Assembly: GCF_009688945.1 (NCBI RefSeq)
Contig: NZ_AP021874.1
Coordinates: forward strand, 2,914,001-2,978,000
Direction of reading: 5' to 3'
DNA: 64,000 nucleotides
DNA from: Desulfosarcina alkanivorans
Lineage (GTDB): Bacteria > Desulfobacterota > Desulfobacteria > Desulfobacterales > Desulfosarcinaceae
Position 1 is the first letter of the stretch. The number at the start of each line of letters is the position of its first letter. The position numbers and the translations under genes were made by a program. This document shows positions 35,173 through 43,878 of the stretch, one piece after another. The notes under the pieces are model-generated. The model had not been told where the DNA came from. It was given only the letters and a program-made list of their open reading frames with translations, and did not search any database.

Positions 35173-35667
35173 CTAAATGTGCTTGATCCTCTTTTTCAGC
35201 CGTTCGGCCACCTTTTCACCACGGTAGGAAATAATCGTCGCCGGCGACCGTCTGAAAATCTTCTCGGCCACGGAACCGACCAGAATATGCTCCAGATCGG
35301 TGCGGCCTTTGGGCCCCATGACGATCACATCGATGTTTTCCGACAGGATCAGCTTCAGCAGTTCATCGATGGGGTTGCCAATCCTGAAAATCGTGCGGAC
35401 GTTTTCCCGGGGATAACCGGCAGCGGCGATGATGTCGTCAAGCAGCTGGCGGCGTTCCTCCTTGACCTTCTGCGTATAATGACTGCCGTCCACGTCATAA
35501 CCCATGGCCGATATCGTTTCCACCGAGGCCACATCGCGTGAATTGATCACATTGGCGACGATCAGTTCGGCATCGACACCCCGTGCAAATTGGGCGGCGA
35601 AATTAAATGTTCCTTGGGCATACTCGGAAAAGGCGATCGCCACCATAACTTTTTTGACTTTTTCCAT
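35173..35667 (-). CDS. Universal stress protein (UspA family)
   Basis: A 164-residue protein with the UspA fold. KVMVAIAFSEYAQGTFNFAAQFAR begins it, and the ATP-binding loop is VIVMGPKGRTDLEHILVGSVAEKI near the C-terminus, so it is likely an ATP-binding type. The start at 35667 has GGAGGA upstream. It is the last gene after the fused TRAP transporter on the same strand, about 80 bp away. USP genes accompanying TRAP transporters are known (TeaD with TeaABC), where the USP modulates transport. Confidence 0.9.
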   Translation of the reverse strand: MEKVKKVMVAIAFSEYAQGTFNFAAQFARGVDAELIVANVINSRDVASVETISAMGYDVDGSHYTQKVKEERRQLLDDIIAAAGYPRENVRTIFRIGNPIDELLKLILSENIDVIVMGPKGRTDLEHILVGSVAEKIFRRSPATIISYRGEKVAERLKKRIKHI

Positions 35668-35746
35668 CTCGGCTTCCTCCGGTTGCGAAAATCGCACCTC
35701 CCGGGTTCCTGGGGGGGCGATCCCGTTAGTGGGGCATTTTCCTGCG

Positions 35747-37822
35747 TCAGGCCACCGCCGCAGCAGTATTCTGTCTGGGCATCCGCGGCCGCTGCAGCAG
35801 ATAAAGCAGGCCGAAAATGGCCATACCGATAGCGTAGGTCCAGTATCGCTGATCGTGGGGAATGCCCAGCAGGGAGGAGATCAGATCGGGGCGCATCAGC
35901 GACAGGGTCACGCAGAGGAATATGGGAATCTCCCAGACTTTGTTCCGGGCGACGAACCATCCCTGGGTGGCCGAGGCAAAGGCGAAATTGCCGAAGCAGG
36001 CCATAACGAAAATCAGGATCCCCTGTGCCCAGCTGTTGACATTGTGAAGGATCAGGTCGCTGTTGAAAATGAACATGAATGGCAGGATGGCCGTTCGGAT
36101 GTCGTACATGAAGCCCTGGATCCCCGTCGCAATGGGAGGCGATTTGGCAATCGCCGCCGCGGCATAGGCCGCCAGGCCCACCGGCGGGGTGTCGTCTGCC
36201 AGGATACCGAAGTAGAAACAGAACAGGTGGGCTGACATCAGCGGCACGATGAAATCGTTGAAACCGCCGATCTCCACGATGGCCGGCGCCGTCAGCGAGG
36301 CCATGACGATATAGGTGGCCGTGGTGGGCAGCCCCATTCCGATGATCAGACTGGTGATGGCGGTGATCACCAGCATCAGAAAGATATTGCCGCCGGAAAG
36401 GGTATCGATAATGGCGGTGATCAACTGGCCCAGCCCCAGGGCCACCACGCCAACGATGATACCGGCGGCGGCCGTGGCCAGCGCGACGGAAACCATGTTG
36501 CGGGCCCCCGATGCCAGCGCCGAGAAGATGTCGACGATGCCCTGCTTGAAGGCCGGCCCCAGGGGTTCGTTAGCCAGATGGGCTTTGACCGGGTGCTGCA
36601 GCAGCATGATGATGGCCATCACCCAGATGGCGTTGAAGGCGGCCAGTTCCGGCGAGTGACGCACGACGATCAGCTCGTAGAGCAGCATCAGAATGGGCAC
36701 CAGGTAGTGGGTGCCGCTGATCAGGGTTTTGAAGAAGGCGGGCAGTTCGGCCCGGGACATGCCCCGCAGCCCCAGCTTGGAGGCTTCGATGTGGGTGATG
36801 TAGAACAGGGCCGCATAGGAGGCAAAGGCCGGTACGGCGGCGGCCTTGATCACTTCCACATAGGGGACATTGACATACTCGGCAATGATGAAGGCAGCGG
36901 CGCCCATGATGGGCGGGGCCAGCTGGCCGTCCGTGCTGGCGGCCACTTCCACGGCGGCGGCCTTGGTGCCCGGATAGCCCACCTTCTTCATCAGCGGGAT
37001 GGTAAAGGTGCCCGTGGTGACGATATTGGCGATACTCGAGCCGGAAACCAGGCCGGTGAGGCCGCTGCCCATGATGGCGGCTTTGGCCGGCCCGCCCTTG
37101 AATCCGCCCAGCAGGCTCAGGGCCAGCTGGATGAAATAGCGTCCGGCGCCCGCCTTGTCCAGCATGGATCCGAAGAGGACGAAGAGAAATACGATCGTGG
37201 CCGACACATCCAGCGGGATGCCGTAAATGCCCTCCGTGGACATGGTCATCTGCCCCATGAACCGGTTCAGCGAAACCCCCTTGAAGGCGATCAGATCGGG
37301 CATGTAGGGTCCGAAGAAGGCGTAGCAGCAGAAGAGCATGGCAATGATGGGCAGGGCCGGGCCGATGACGCGCCGGGCGGCTTCCAGCAGCAGGATCACC
37401 AGAACGGCCCCCATGATCAGGTCCCGGAGGATCGGGGCGCCGTAGCGGGTGATGAGTCCGTCATAATCCAGGGCGATATACAATGCCGAAACGGCGGCAA
37501 TGATGCCGATGGCAAAATCGAGAAGCGGAATCCGGTCAGTTGCCGAAAAGTAGTCGATGCCGAATTTGGGTTTCTTGAACAGCGGGTAGTTCAGGTAGAC
37601 GATCAGCAGGGCGAAGCCCAGGTGGATGGAACGGATGAAGGTGGAATCGATGATCAGCCAGCTGGCGATGGAAAGCTGGAACAGGCTCCAGCAGACGGCA
37701 ACGACAGGAATCACCCATTTGGGCCATCCGGCGGGCCGCCGCCCCACGCCCTCTTCTTCTTCCGCCATGCGCCTGGCGATCTCCAGCCCGTCATCCTGCT
37801 CGGTCAATGTCTTGTCAGTCAT
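35747..37822 (-). CDS. Fused TRAP transporter permease (DctQ-DctM, TAXI type)
   Basis: A 691-residue polytopic protein with about 18 hydrophobic segments. The N-terminal small-permease (DctQ-like) part covers about 1-170; the rest is the DctM large permease with GSGLTGLVSGSSIANIVTTGTFTIPLMKK and the later ITSLIIGMGLPTTATYIVMA. Such fused permeases pair with TAXI binding proteins, and the TAXI gene lies immediately upstream. Import is driven by an ion gradient. The ATG at 37822 has GGTGGGTGAT before it. The substrate is unknown, but related systems handle dicarboxylates or amino acids. Confidence 0.93.
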   Translation of the reverse strand: MTDKTLTEQDDGLEIARRMAEEEEGVGRRPAGWPKWVIPVVAVCWSLFQLSIASWLIIDSTFIRSIHLGFALLIVYLNYPLFKKPKFGIDYFSATDRIPLLDFAIGIIAAVSALYIALDYDGLITRYGAPILRDLIMGAVLVILLLEAARRVIGPALPIIAMLFCCYAFFGPYMPDLIAFKGVSLNRFMGQMTMSTEGIYGIPLDVSATIVFLFVLFGSMLDKAGAGRYFIQLALSLLGGFKGGPAKAAIMGSGLTGLVSGSSIANIVTTGTFTIPLMKKVGYPGTKAAAVEVAASTDGQLAPPIMGAAAFIIAEYVNVPYVEVIKAAAVPAFASYAALFYITHIEASKLGLRGMSRAELPAFFKTLISGTHYLVPILMLLYELIVVRHSPELAAFNAIWVMAIIMLLQHPVKAHLANEPLGPAFKQGIVDIFSALASGARNMVSVALATAAAGIIVGVVALGLGQLITAIIDTLSGGNIFLMLVITAITSLIIGMGLPTTATYIVMASLTAPAIVEIGGFNDFIVPLMSAHLFCFYFGILADDTPPVGLAAYAAAAIAKSPPIATGIQGFMYDIRTAILPFMFIFNSDLILHNVNSWAQGILIFVMACFGNFAFASATQGWFVARNKVWEIPIFLCVTLSLMRPDLISSLLGIPHDQRYWTYAIGMAIFGLLYLLQRPRMPRQNTAAAVA

Positions 37823-38014
37823 CGGTATCACCCACCATCATCTGAGAAAGGTTTCCCCTCATGCCCATCCGCCATCCATTCGCAGGGTCCGACGGCAACC
37901 CGACATGAAAAGGGCCATCGGATAAAACGCACTCCGGAATCCGGCAGATGCCTGCCGCGGCCGTCGACCGGTAAAACCGGCCGCCGGCCCGCAGATTACC
38001 TGTTCAGTCGACGC

Positions 38015-38986
38015 CTATTTGAGCCCGACTTCCTTGAAATATTTCATGGCACCGTCATGAATCGGCGCGGAAAGGCCTTCCAGCATGCCTTCCTTGGTCA
38101 GGACGGCGTAGGCCGGATGCAGTTTCTTGAACTTGTCGAAATTGTCGAACACCTCTTTGGTGATGGCGTAGACCACATCGTCAGAGACTTTGGCAGAGGT
38201 CACGAAGGTGGCTTTCACACCAAAGGTGGGGACGTCCTTATCATTCTGGGCACCCGGATACTGGGCCACGGGAACGAAGGATTTGGCGTAGTAGGGATAC
38301 TTGGCAATCAGTTTATCCACGGTGGAAATGGACACGAAGCGGACTTTGGTGGCCCCTGCAGTGGCTTCCTTGAAAGCGCCGGAGGGATGGCCCACGGTGT
38401 AAAAAAACGCATCGATGCGGCCGTCCTGCAGCAGTCCGGGCGCTTCGGCGGCCTTGACCTGTTCGGCCTTGAGATCCTTTTCCCAGTCGATGCCGTTGGC
38501 TTCGAGGGCGTCAATCGAGTTCTGGCGCTGCCCGGATCCCGGGTTGCCGATATTGACGCGTTTGCCCTTCAGGTCCTTGATGTCCATGATGCCGGAGTCC
38601 ACGGTGGCCGCCAGGGTCACCGACTCGGGATGGATGCTGAAAACCGCCCGCAGATCCTTCTGGGGCTTGCCGTCCCATTCGGCCATGCCCTTCATGGCCT
38701 GGAACTGCCGGTCGGACTGGACCACGCCGAATTCCAGGTCGCCGGACATGACGGCATTGACGTTGAATACCGAACCGCCGGTGGATTCGACGGTCGCCCG
38801 GATACCGTACTGCTTGCGTTTGGCATTGACCATTTTGGCAATCGCACCGCCGGTGGGATAGTATACACCGGTGATGCCGCCGGTTCCGATGGTCACAAAT
38901 GTGGTTTTTGCCTGGACGTCCGCCGGAACCATGCCGAAAACGAATGCGAGCGCGACGAACAATGCCAATAGAGATACTTTCTTCAT
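38015..38986 (-). CDS. TAXI-family TRAP transporter solute-binding protein
   Basis: A 323-residue periplasmic protein with a signal peptide ending near VQA. The mature start KTTFVTIGTGGITGVYYPTGGAIAKMVN is the TAXI family signature. Conserved later parts include DLKGKRVNIGNPGSGQRQNSI and DGRIDAFFYTVGHPSGAFKEA. GGAGGAGG is 5-6 bases before the ATG. It is first in the TAXI-permease-USP operon. Confidence 0.93.
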   Translation of the reverse strand: MKKVSLLALFVALAFVFGMVPADVQAKTTFVTIGTGGITGVYYPTGGAIAKMVNAKRKQYGIRATVESTGGSVFNVNAVMSGDLEFGVVQSDRQFQAMKGMAEWDGKPQKDLRAVFSIHPESVTLAATVDSGIMDIKDLKGKRVNIGNPGSGQRQNSIDALEANGIDWEKDLKAEQVKAAEAPGLLQDGRIDAFFYTVGHPSGAFKEATAGATKVRFVSISTVDKLIAKYPYYAKSFVPVAQYPGAQNDKDVPTFGVKATFVTSAKVSDDVVYAITKEVFDNFDKFKKLHPAYAVLTKEGMLEGLSAPIHDGAMKYFKEVGLK

Positions 38987-39392
38987 TAAATCCTCCTCCT
39001 GTTGATGTTACCGGTAAAAAAATAGGCCGCTATCGGCCGGGTTTCACGAGCACGCCCCCTGCTTTCTCCAGAACCTCAAGCGGGTTCTTCAGGGGTGGAT
39101 GCCAATGATGGACATACCGACAATCTTGATCGACGCAAAGCATCGGATTTTTAAAGTCGCCAAACAATCGGGATTTGAGAAAAGAGGCCGGAATACCTAT
39201 TCCGCCTGATGTTCAACCGATCCACCCTTTGGAATTAAAAATTCCCGTAAAGGTATTTCTCAAGGCTGGATAACGCATCAAGACTAAAACAAAAGGATAC
39301 CGCTGTCAACCGGAACCGGCCCGACCTGAAGGCCCGTATAAAACCCGCTGGGAGGCCTTGCACAACCGCTGAAGGATCAGTATGGTGGGCCG
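38987..39392. promoter_or_regulatory. Intergenic region holding the TRAP operon promoter, 406 bp
   Basis: No supported gene. It lies between divergent genes (TAXI binding protein to the left, glycosyltransferase to the right). A-T-rich patches at 39120-39300 are candidates for promoters, and ggaattaaaaattcc (39231-39245) is a perfect palindrome with a single central base. No confident sigma-factor site was assigned. Confidence 0.4.
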
Positions 39393-40247
39393 ATGAACCA
39401 TGCGCCCCCACCCACCGTCAGCGTTATCCTGCCCACCTGGAACCGGGGATGGACGCTCACCGATGCCATCGATTCGGTCCTCGATCAGGATTTCGGGCCG
39501 CTGGAGCTGATCGTGGTGGATGACGGCTCCACCGACAATACCGCCCAATTGCTGTCGGCCTATGGCGATCGCCTGCGCGTGATCCGGCAGGCCAACGGCG
39601 GGGTCAGCGCGGCCAGAAACACCGGCATCCGGGCGGCGGGCGGCGACCTGATCGCCCTGCTGGACTCGGACGACGTCTGGCTGCCGGGAAAAGTAACGGC
39701 CCAGGTGGCGTTTTTCAGAGAACATCCCGACGCCCTGATCTGCCAGACTGAAGAGATCTGGATCCGCAACGGCGTGCGGGTCAACCCGGGCAAACGCCAC
39801 CGCAAGCAGACGGGCATGATCTTCGAGCCAAGCCTGGCCCTTTGCCTGGTGAGCCCGTCGGCGGTGATGATGCGGCGGCGCCTGCTGGACGAGGTGGGTC
39901 TTTTCGACGAACGCCTGCCCGCCTGCGAGGACTACGACCTGTGGCTGCGCATCGCCTGGCGCCATCCCATCCACCTGATCGACCGGCCGTTGATCGTCAA
40001 GCACGGCGGCCACGACGATCAGCTCTCCCGAATGCCCGAACTGGACAAGTACCGGATCCGATCCATCGCCCGGCTGTTGGACAGCGGCTGCCTCTCCCCG
40101 GACCAGCGGGAAGCGGCGGCCGCCGTGCTGAAAACCAAGTGCGCCATCTATGCCCAGGGCTGCCGCAAGCGGGGCCGGATGGATGACGGACAGTATTATG
40201 ATCGGCTGGCAGAAAAATACAGACAACAGGAAAATCACTGCGGGTGA
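39393..40247 (+). CDS. Family 2 glycosyltransferase
   Basis: A 284-residue GT-A fold enzyme. It opens with TVSVILPTWNRGWTLTDAIDSVLDQDF; nucleotide-sugar binding motifs are VVDDGSTDN, ANGGVSAARNTGI and LLDSDDVWLPG (the metal-binding DxD equivalent). The ED motif is PACEDYDLWLRIAW. It transfers a sugar to cell-surface glycan, but donor and acceptor are unknown. The tail is C-terminally extended without a membrane segment. It is a solitary gene with its own terminator. Confidence 0.9.
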   Translation: MNHAPPPTVSVILPTWNRGWTLTDAIDSVLDQDFGPLELIVVDDGSTDNTAQLLSAYGDRLRVIRQANGGVSAARNTGIRAAGGDLIALLDSDDVWLPGKVTAQVAFFREHPDALICQTEEIWIRNGVRVNPGKRHRKQTGMIFEPSLALCLVSPSAVMMRRRLLDEVGLFDERLPACEDYDLWLRIAWRHPIHLIDRPLIVKHGGHDDQLSRMPELDKYRIRSIARLLDSGCLSPDQREAAAAVLKTKCAIYAQGCRKRGRMDDGQYYDRLAEKYRQQENHCG

Positions 40248-40391
40248 AATAAAGCCGGCGACGGGCTGAATGATTGAAAACAGAGAATTCAGGATGTTCC
40301 TGCGAAGGGTCGACTCGCCCGAGATGACCCACCCCTCATTTTGACCGCGGGAAAGGAAATAAGGGTCGTTGTTTACCGATTGAAATGGATA

Positions 40392-40420
40392 ACCCCGCCG
40401 CAAGCAGCGGGGTATCTTTT
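40392..40420 (+). terminator. Rho-independent terminator after glycosyltransferase
   Basis: Stem accccgc (40392-40398) with gcggggt (40407-40413) and an 8-base loop, followed by atctttt. This is consistent with termination of the plus-strand glycosyltransferase transcript. It marks the left boundary of the AT-rich island. Confidence 0.7.
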
Positions 40421-40475
40421 AAAAAATAACTCCATTCCTAGCGCCGAATGCGGCTAAGAACTGAATTCAATGAGA

Positions 40476-41213
40476 TTAAAACCATCTTTCATAAATTTTA
40501 TTGTATTCACCGGATTCAATTACTGTGTTCAGGGCATCGTTCACCATTTTTATTTTGTCCTGAGATTGTCCTTTTTTGAAAGCAAAACCTAAATATTCCG
40601 GTTTATCTGACTTCAGTAAAAAGGCCAGTGTCAAATCCTTGGAATACTGTTCGTTTGTAAGCGGGTAATTTGCTGCAACAGCATCATCACAGACAACGGC
40701 ATCAGTACGTCCGTTATATAAATCTTCCACAGCAAGGCCAATCTCGTCGTATGACTGCAGGATCACACCTTCAATCTTTTGTATCATCAAAAATCCTGTA
40801 GTACCGACCTGAGCACCAATTTTTTTTCCTTTTAAGTCCGCTTCCAATTTTATTTTCGACGTTTTTTTGGCGAGGATTCCTTGTTTAACTTCAAAATACG
40901 GATCACTAAAACGCATAGTCTTCTTACGGGCATCCGTAATGGAAAGAGAAGATGAAATCATGTCATATTTACTGGCATAAAGACCTTCAAAAATGTCATC
41001 CCAAACAGTGGTCCGGATGTCAAATTTAATATCACTCACTTTTTCCATGGCAGCCAGTAAATCAGGGGTAAAGCCTATGATGGCCTTCTCTTTGTTGAGA
41101 TACTCCATTGGGGGCCATGTGGTGTCAGAGGCTACGGTGATAACTGTTTGAGAAAATGCCTTGGGCACCAGCACGAGCAAGGTCAAAGCAATCATTAAAA
41201 TTTTTTTCGACAT
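40476..41213 (-). CDS. Amino-acid-type periplasmic binding protein (SBP_bac_3)
   Basis: A 245-residue family 3 solute-binding protein with a signal peptide ending near AFSQ. It has TVITVASDTTWPPMEYLN, IGFTPDLLAAMEKVSDIKFD, DMISSSLSITDARKKTMRFSDPY and DLKGKKIGAQVGTTG, all typical. The ATG at 41213 has GGAG 10 bases upstream. No ABC permease or ATPase adjoins it, so it is an orphan or a receptor component. Its base composition is markedly AT-richer than the transporter genes to the left, which suggests a different origin. Confidence 0.9.
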   Translation of the reverse strand: MSKKILMIALTLLVLVPKAFSQTVITVASDTTWPPMEYLNKEKAIIGFTPDLLAAMEKVSDIKFDIRTTVWDDIFEGLYASKYDMISSSLSITDARKKTMRFSDPYFEVKQGILAKKTSKIKLEADLKGKKIGAQVGTTGFLMIQKIEGVILQSYDEIGLAVEDLYNGRTDAVVCDDAVAANYPLTNEQYSKDLTLAFLLKSDKPEYLGFAFKKGQSQDKIKMVNDALNTVIESGEYNKIYERWF

Positions 41214-41300
41214 AGTAAATAATCTCCTATTCATTTATTTTCTTAATCTTACGCCTTATACAAAAAATTCTTCTATCACATTTTTTCGTATACAACGGCC

Positions 41301-42308
41301 CTAAAAAGTGCTCGACTTTAACCGGAATGCCTCGATGCGCTCCGCAATGTTGGCTTTGAGATTCAAGAAGAATAGCGAATAGTCGAATGCATGATAGACG
41401 CCTTCAGGAAAATGGCCGCCTTCTACCGCTAACAGGTCCACATTTTCAGGCCGGACAACCAGGCCGCCGGCCACGATCCGGGCCGACGTGAAATACGGGT
41501 ATGTTTTGGCCTTGCCGTCAGCGTCGAAGAAGACCGATCCGAGGTTTTTTTCTGCGGGCACGAAGGCCCCGTCCATGGACCAGGAGAGGGGGTTGACCGC
41601 CAGGGCGCCGGACTTGAGGGTCGGCGCAGCAGACTGTCTGCCGTCTGCCACGCTATTGTACGAGATGACGCATCCGGTCTGGTCTGACCGGCCGCACATG
41701 CGCACTGCCGGGTGGGCGGCGAGGTCTGCAGACGTCAGCGACCAGCCCGGAAGGAGGGCTGCGATGAGTTGCGCTTCCGCACCGGTGGTGCCCCAATGCT
41801 CGAGCATGAGATCCGTCAGGATCATGCTGCCCTGGCTGTGGCCGGCCAGAAAAAAAGGACGCCCCCTGTTTTCGTGTTTCAGGTAGTGGGTCAGGGCGCG
41901 CCAGACATCACTGTGAATGATCTCATGCAAAGGAGCGGCGTCGGCGTCGCTCAGGCCCAACCCGGCGATGTTCATCTGGCGGTACATGGGTACGTATACG
42001 TTGGCCTGTCCCTCAAAGACCGCGGCCTGGGTGTCGATCGTGATTTGAGCCGCGGCGCGCATGTCCGGCCTGGCCGTATCCATGATCCAGTCCGTATCGT
42101 TGAACAGGACCGTCGGGTAGACAAAAAAGACATCTACGGGTGCCGTGGGTGCCGTGGGCTTTGCCAGCCAGGATTCCTGCAGGGCATAATCCGGGGCGAC
42201 CGGAACGGTATGGAGGTCCAGCGGCGGCATCGCCTGACAGGGATTCAAAAAGGCGATGCGGATAAACGCTGTCAACGAAAAAAAGATCAGCAACTTGCGA
42301 TTTTTCAT
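41301..42308 (-). CDS. DUF3089 alpha/beta-hydrolase-like exported protein
   Basis: A 335-residue protein with a signal peptide (about 1-26, ending CQA). The nucleophile elbow is GHSQGS (156-161, Ser158) and VDVFFVYPTVLFND precedes it as in DUF3089 proteins. The likely catalytic acid and His are in the C-terminal half (EGGHFPEGVYHAFDYSLF). It is a probable esterase or lipase with unknown substrate. GGAG precedes the ATG. It lies directly after a broken gene on the same strand. Confidence 0.85.
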   Translation of the reverse strand: MKNRKLLIFFSLTAFIRIAFLNPCQAMPPLDLHTVPVAPDYALQESWLAKPTAPTAPVDVFFVYPTVLFNDTDWIMDTARPDMRAAAQITIDTQAAVFEGQANVYVPMYRQMNIAGLGLSDADAAPLHEIIHSDVWRALTHYLKHENRGRPFFLAGHSQGSMILTDLMLEHWGTTGAEAQLIAALLPGWSLTSADLAAHPAVRMCGRSDQTGCVISYNSVADGRQSAAPTLKSGALAVNPLSWSMDGAFVPAEKNLGSVFFDADGKAKTYPYFTSARIVAGGLVVRPENVDLLAVEGGHFPEGVYHAFDYSLFFLNLKANIAERIEAFRLKSSTF

Positions 42309-42337
42309 AAATGCTCCAGGACAGATGGGGATGTTGT

Positions 42338-42698
42338 TTACTCCGTGATCTTTATATCGTCTATAAAAACACCATGGTATCTGACAACGAAATCACTTCG
42401 AAGCACCATCGAAAAAAACAGTCGATTAGCCCGCATAAGCGCTCAGGTCGGCCCCGATGTTCACCCACCCGGAAGTGTCGATGGTCCGTTCGCCGCCATA
42501 CGGCGAAGCGTCATAACCGCAGGCATCGTAATCTTTTACAGCAGCATTCATGGCAACGGTTGTATATGTCGTGCCGTCGGTGCTTGCCTGGAGTTGGGTC
42601 CATCGCCACGCTGATCCATGGTTTCCTGAACTTATTTTCCTCTCAAAAATTAAAAAGAATTGTTTTTGCCCCGGAACTAAACATGGCAATTGGGTCAT
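42338..42698 (-). pseudogene. Remnant of an exported beta-sandwich protein, frameshifted
   Basis: The frame from 42698 reads ERKISSGNHGSAWRWTQLQASTDG then DYDACGYDASPYGGERTIDTSGWVNIGADLSAYAG and stops. In the next frame the same stretch continues as FFSMVLRSDFVVRYHGVFIDDIKITE and a stop at 42338. Together they look like the C-terminal carbohydrate-binding-type module of a secreted protein. A one-base indel around 42415-42425 explains the break, and the N-terminal part is missing. No ribosome site or start is convincing. Confidence 0.6.
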
Positions 42699-42821
42699 GT
42701 ATACTTGATCGGCATCGGGTATTGCTCTGCCTTTCGTCTTTGGGCAATGGGCTGATTACATTATGGGCTGGTTTTGTTAAAACTTTAGAAATAACTGAGG
42801 CGAAAAAAGATCATATAAAAA

Positions 42822-42909
42822 GGGGACGTAGTTTACTAATTTTACAAACTTGGAATTCCGGTTTGCCAGACGGATTGCGGCCTTATGTACAATTTGTAAC
42901 CAACGTCCC
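42822..42909. mobile_element. 88-bp MITE-like inverted-repeat element
   Basis: The left end ggggacgtagtttactaatt (42822-42841) and the reverse complement of the right end, agggacgttggttacaaatt, match at most positions, and the similarity continues for about 28 bases. The ends face inward around a short centre that includes ggaattcc. No coding capacity is present. It lies just after the stop of the ChaN-like gene. No clear target duplication was found at this length. Confidence 0.7.
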
Positions 42910-42917
42910 TGAAGCTT

Positions 42918-43847
42918 CTAAAATTTGCGGAAAACGATCAGTGCCCGGTACTTTTCCAGGGTCTGGCGGCTCAACAGCTGAAACAACACGTAGATACGGG
43001 GATGCAGGTTACTGGTATCGGGAATGACAAAGTGTTGTCTCTCGACGCCAATCTCGTCTAAAAAAAACACAAAGGCTTCCAGCGCGCCATCTTGATGTTC
43101 TCCCAGGACTTGAGCGTTTAACATCCGCTCTGTCAGGGGGTAAGGGGCCTGTGCGCAAAGATTATCGAAAAGCCAATTCGGTTCGTTCCTGCAATGTAAG
43201 GCACCCAGCAGGATAATGTGACGCATCCCCGGTTGGAACGCGTCCCAGAAGTTACGGGCAAGTGATTTCTCGCGCGATCCCGAAATACCACGCTGTTGCT
43301 TTTGCTGGCTGTCGGTCTCTTCAATCCCGCAGATCTTGATATCCGGGTTGATGGCCCTGACGGTTCGGAAAACATTCATAATATCGGCATCCAGCAACGG
43401 GAAATAGGGCCTGCCAGCGTTCATCCGTTTGAGAAGTTTTTGCAGCTCTTTTGGGGTCGCCTCCATCAGCAGCACATCAGCACTGACCGTTGCGAAGAAT
43501 TCTTCGGCAAGAAATTGCCGGGTAGATTCTTCATGATACTCGCCAATGCACATTATCTGGTAATCGGATTGATCAATATCGGTCAGCCACTGCTGCATGG
43601 GAATCAGACTGGATTCCAGGTTTTCTTTAATGGCATCCCTTTCCGGTCTGGGCAGGCTGGAAAATCGCTGCACCGCATCGACCGCCTGTAAATGATGAAA
43701 GGGATGCCGGACGCGCTCCGTGCTGGGCGATCGGGTAGGAGGTCTCGGATATTCCTCTTTTATCCAGTCGTAGACGATCATAAAGACCAGAATGAGGACG
43801 TATCCCCCCAATACGGTCAAGATAACCCGGGCCAGTGGAGAATCCAT
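42918..43847 (-). CDS. Membrane-anchored ChaN/EreA-like protein
   Basis: A 309-residue protein with an N-terminal transmembrane anchor (about 10-28, VILTVLGGYVLILVFMIVYD) and a globular remainder. It contains YQIMCIGEYHEESTRQFLAEEFF, ADVLLMEATPKELQKLL and MRHIILLGALHCRNEPNWLF. That pattern (strand-G-E-x-H near the start and a late strand-G-x-x-H) recalls the TraB/ChaN/EreA superfamily. Substrate unknown. I start at 43847 because the upstream open frame overlaps the neighbouring gene; AGGAAGG lies 10 bases upstream. It is close behind the phospholipase-C-like gene. Confidence 0.6.
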   Translation of the reverse strand: MDSPLARVILTVLGGYVLILVFMIVYDWIKEEYPRPPTRSPSTERVRHPFHHLQAVDAVQRFSSLPRPERDAIKENLESSLIPMQQWLTDIDQSDYQIMCIGEYHEESTRQFLAEEFFATVSADVLLMEATPKELQKLLKRMNAGRPYFPLLDADIMNVFRTVRAINPDIKICGIEETDSQQKQQRGISGSREKSLARNFWDAFQPGMRHIILLGALHCRNEPNWLFDNLCAQAPYPLTERMLNAQVLGEHQDGALEAFVFFLDEIGVERQHFVIPDTSNLHPRIYVLFQLLSRQTLEKYRALIVFRKF

Positions 43848-43878
43848 CCAGGTACCCGCCTTCCTGCAACGCTCCTGC

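Noticed and set aside
36578..38971. 797-codon open frame on the plus strand opposite the TRAP genes
   Set aside because: It spans two well-supported minus-strand genes and the gap between them, and has no recognisable domain.
39306..40403. 365-codon minus-strand frame opposite the glycosyltransferase
   Set aside because: The plus-strand GT2 gene has clear family motifs; the minus frame is a shadow.
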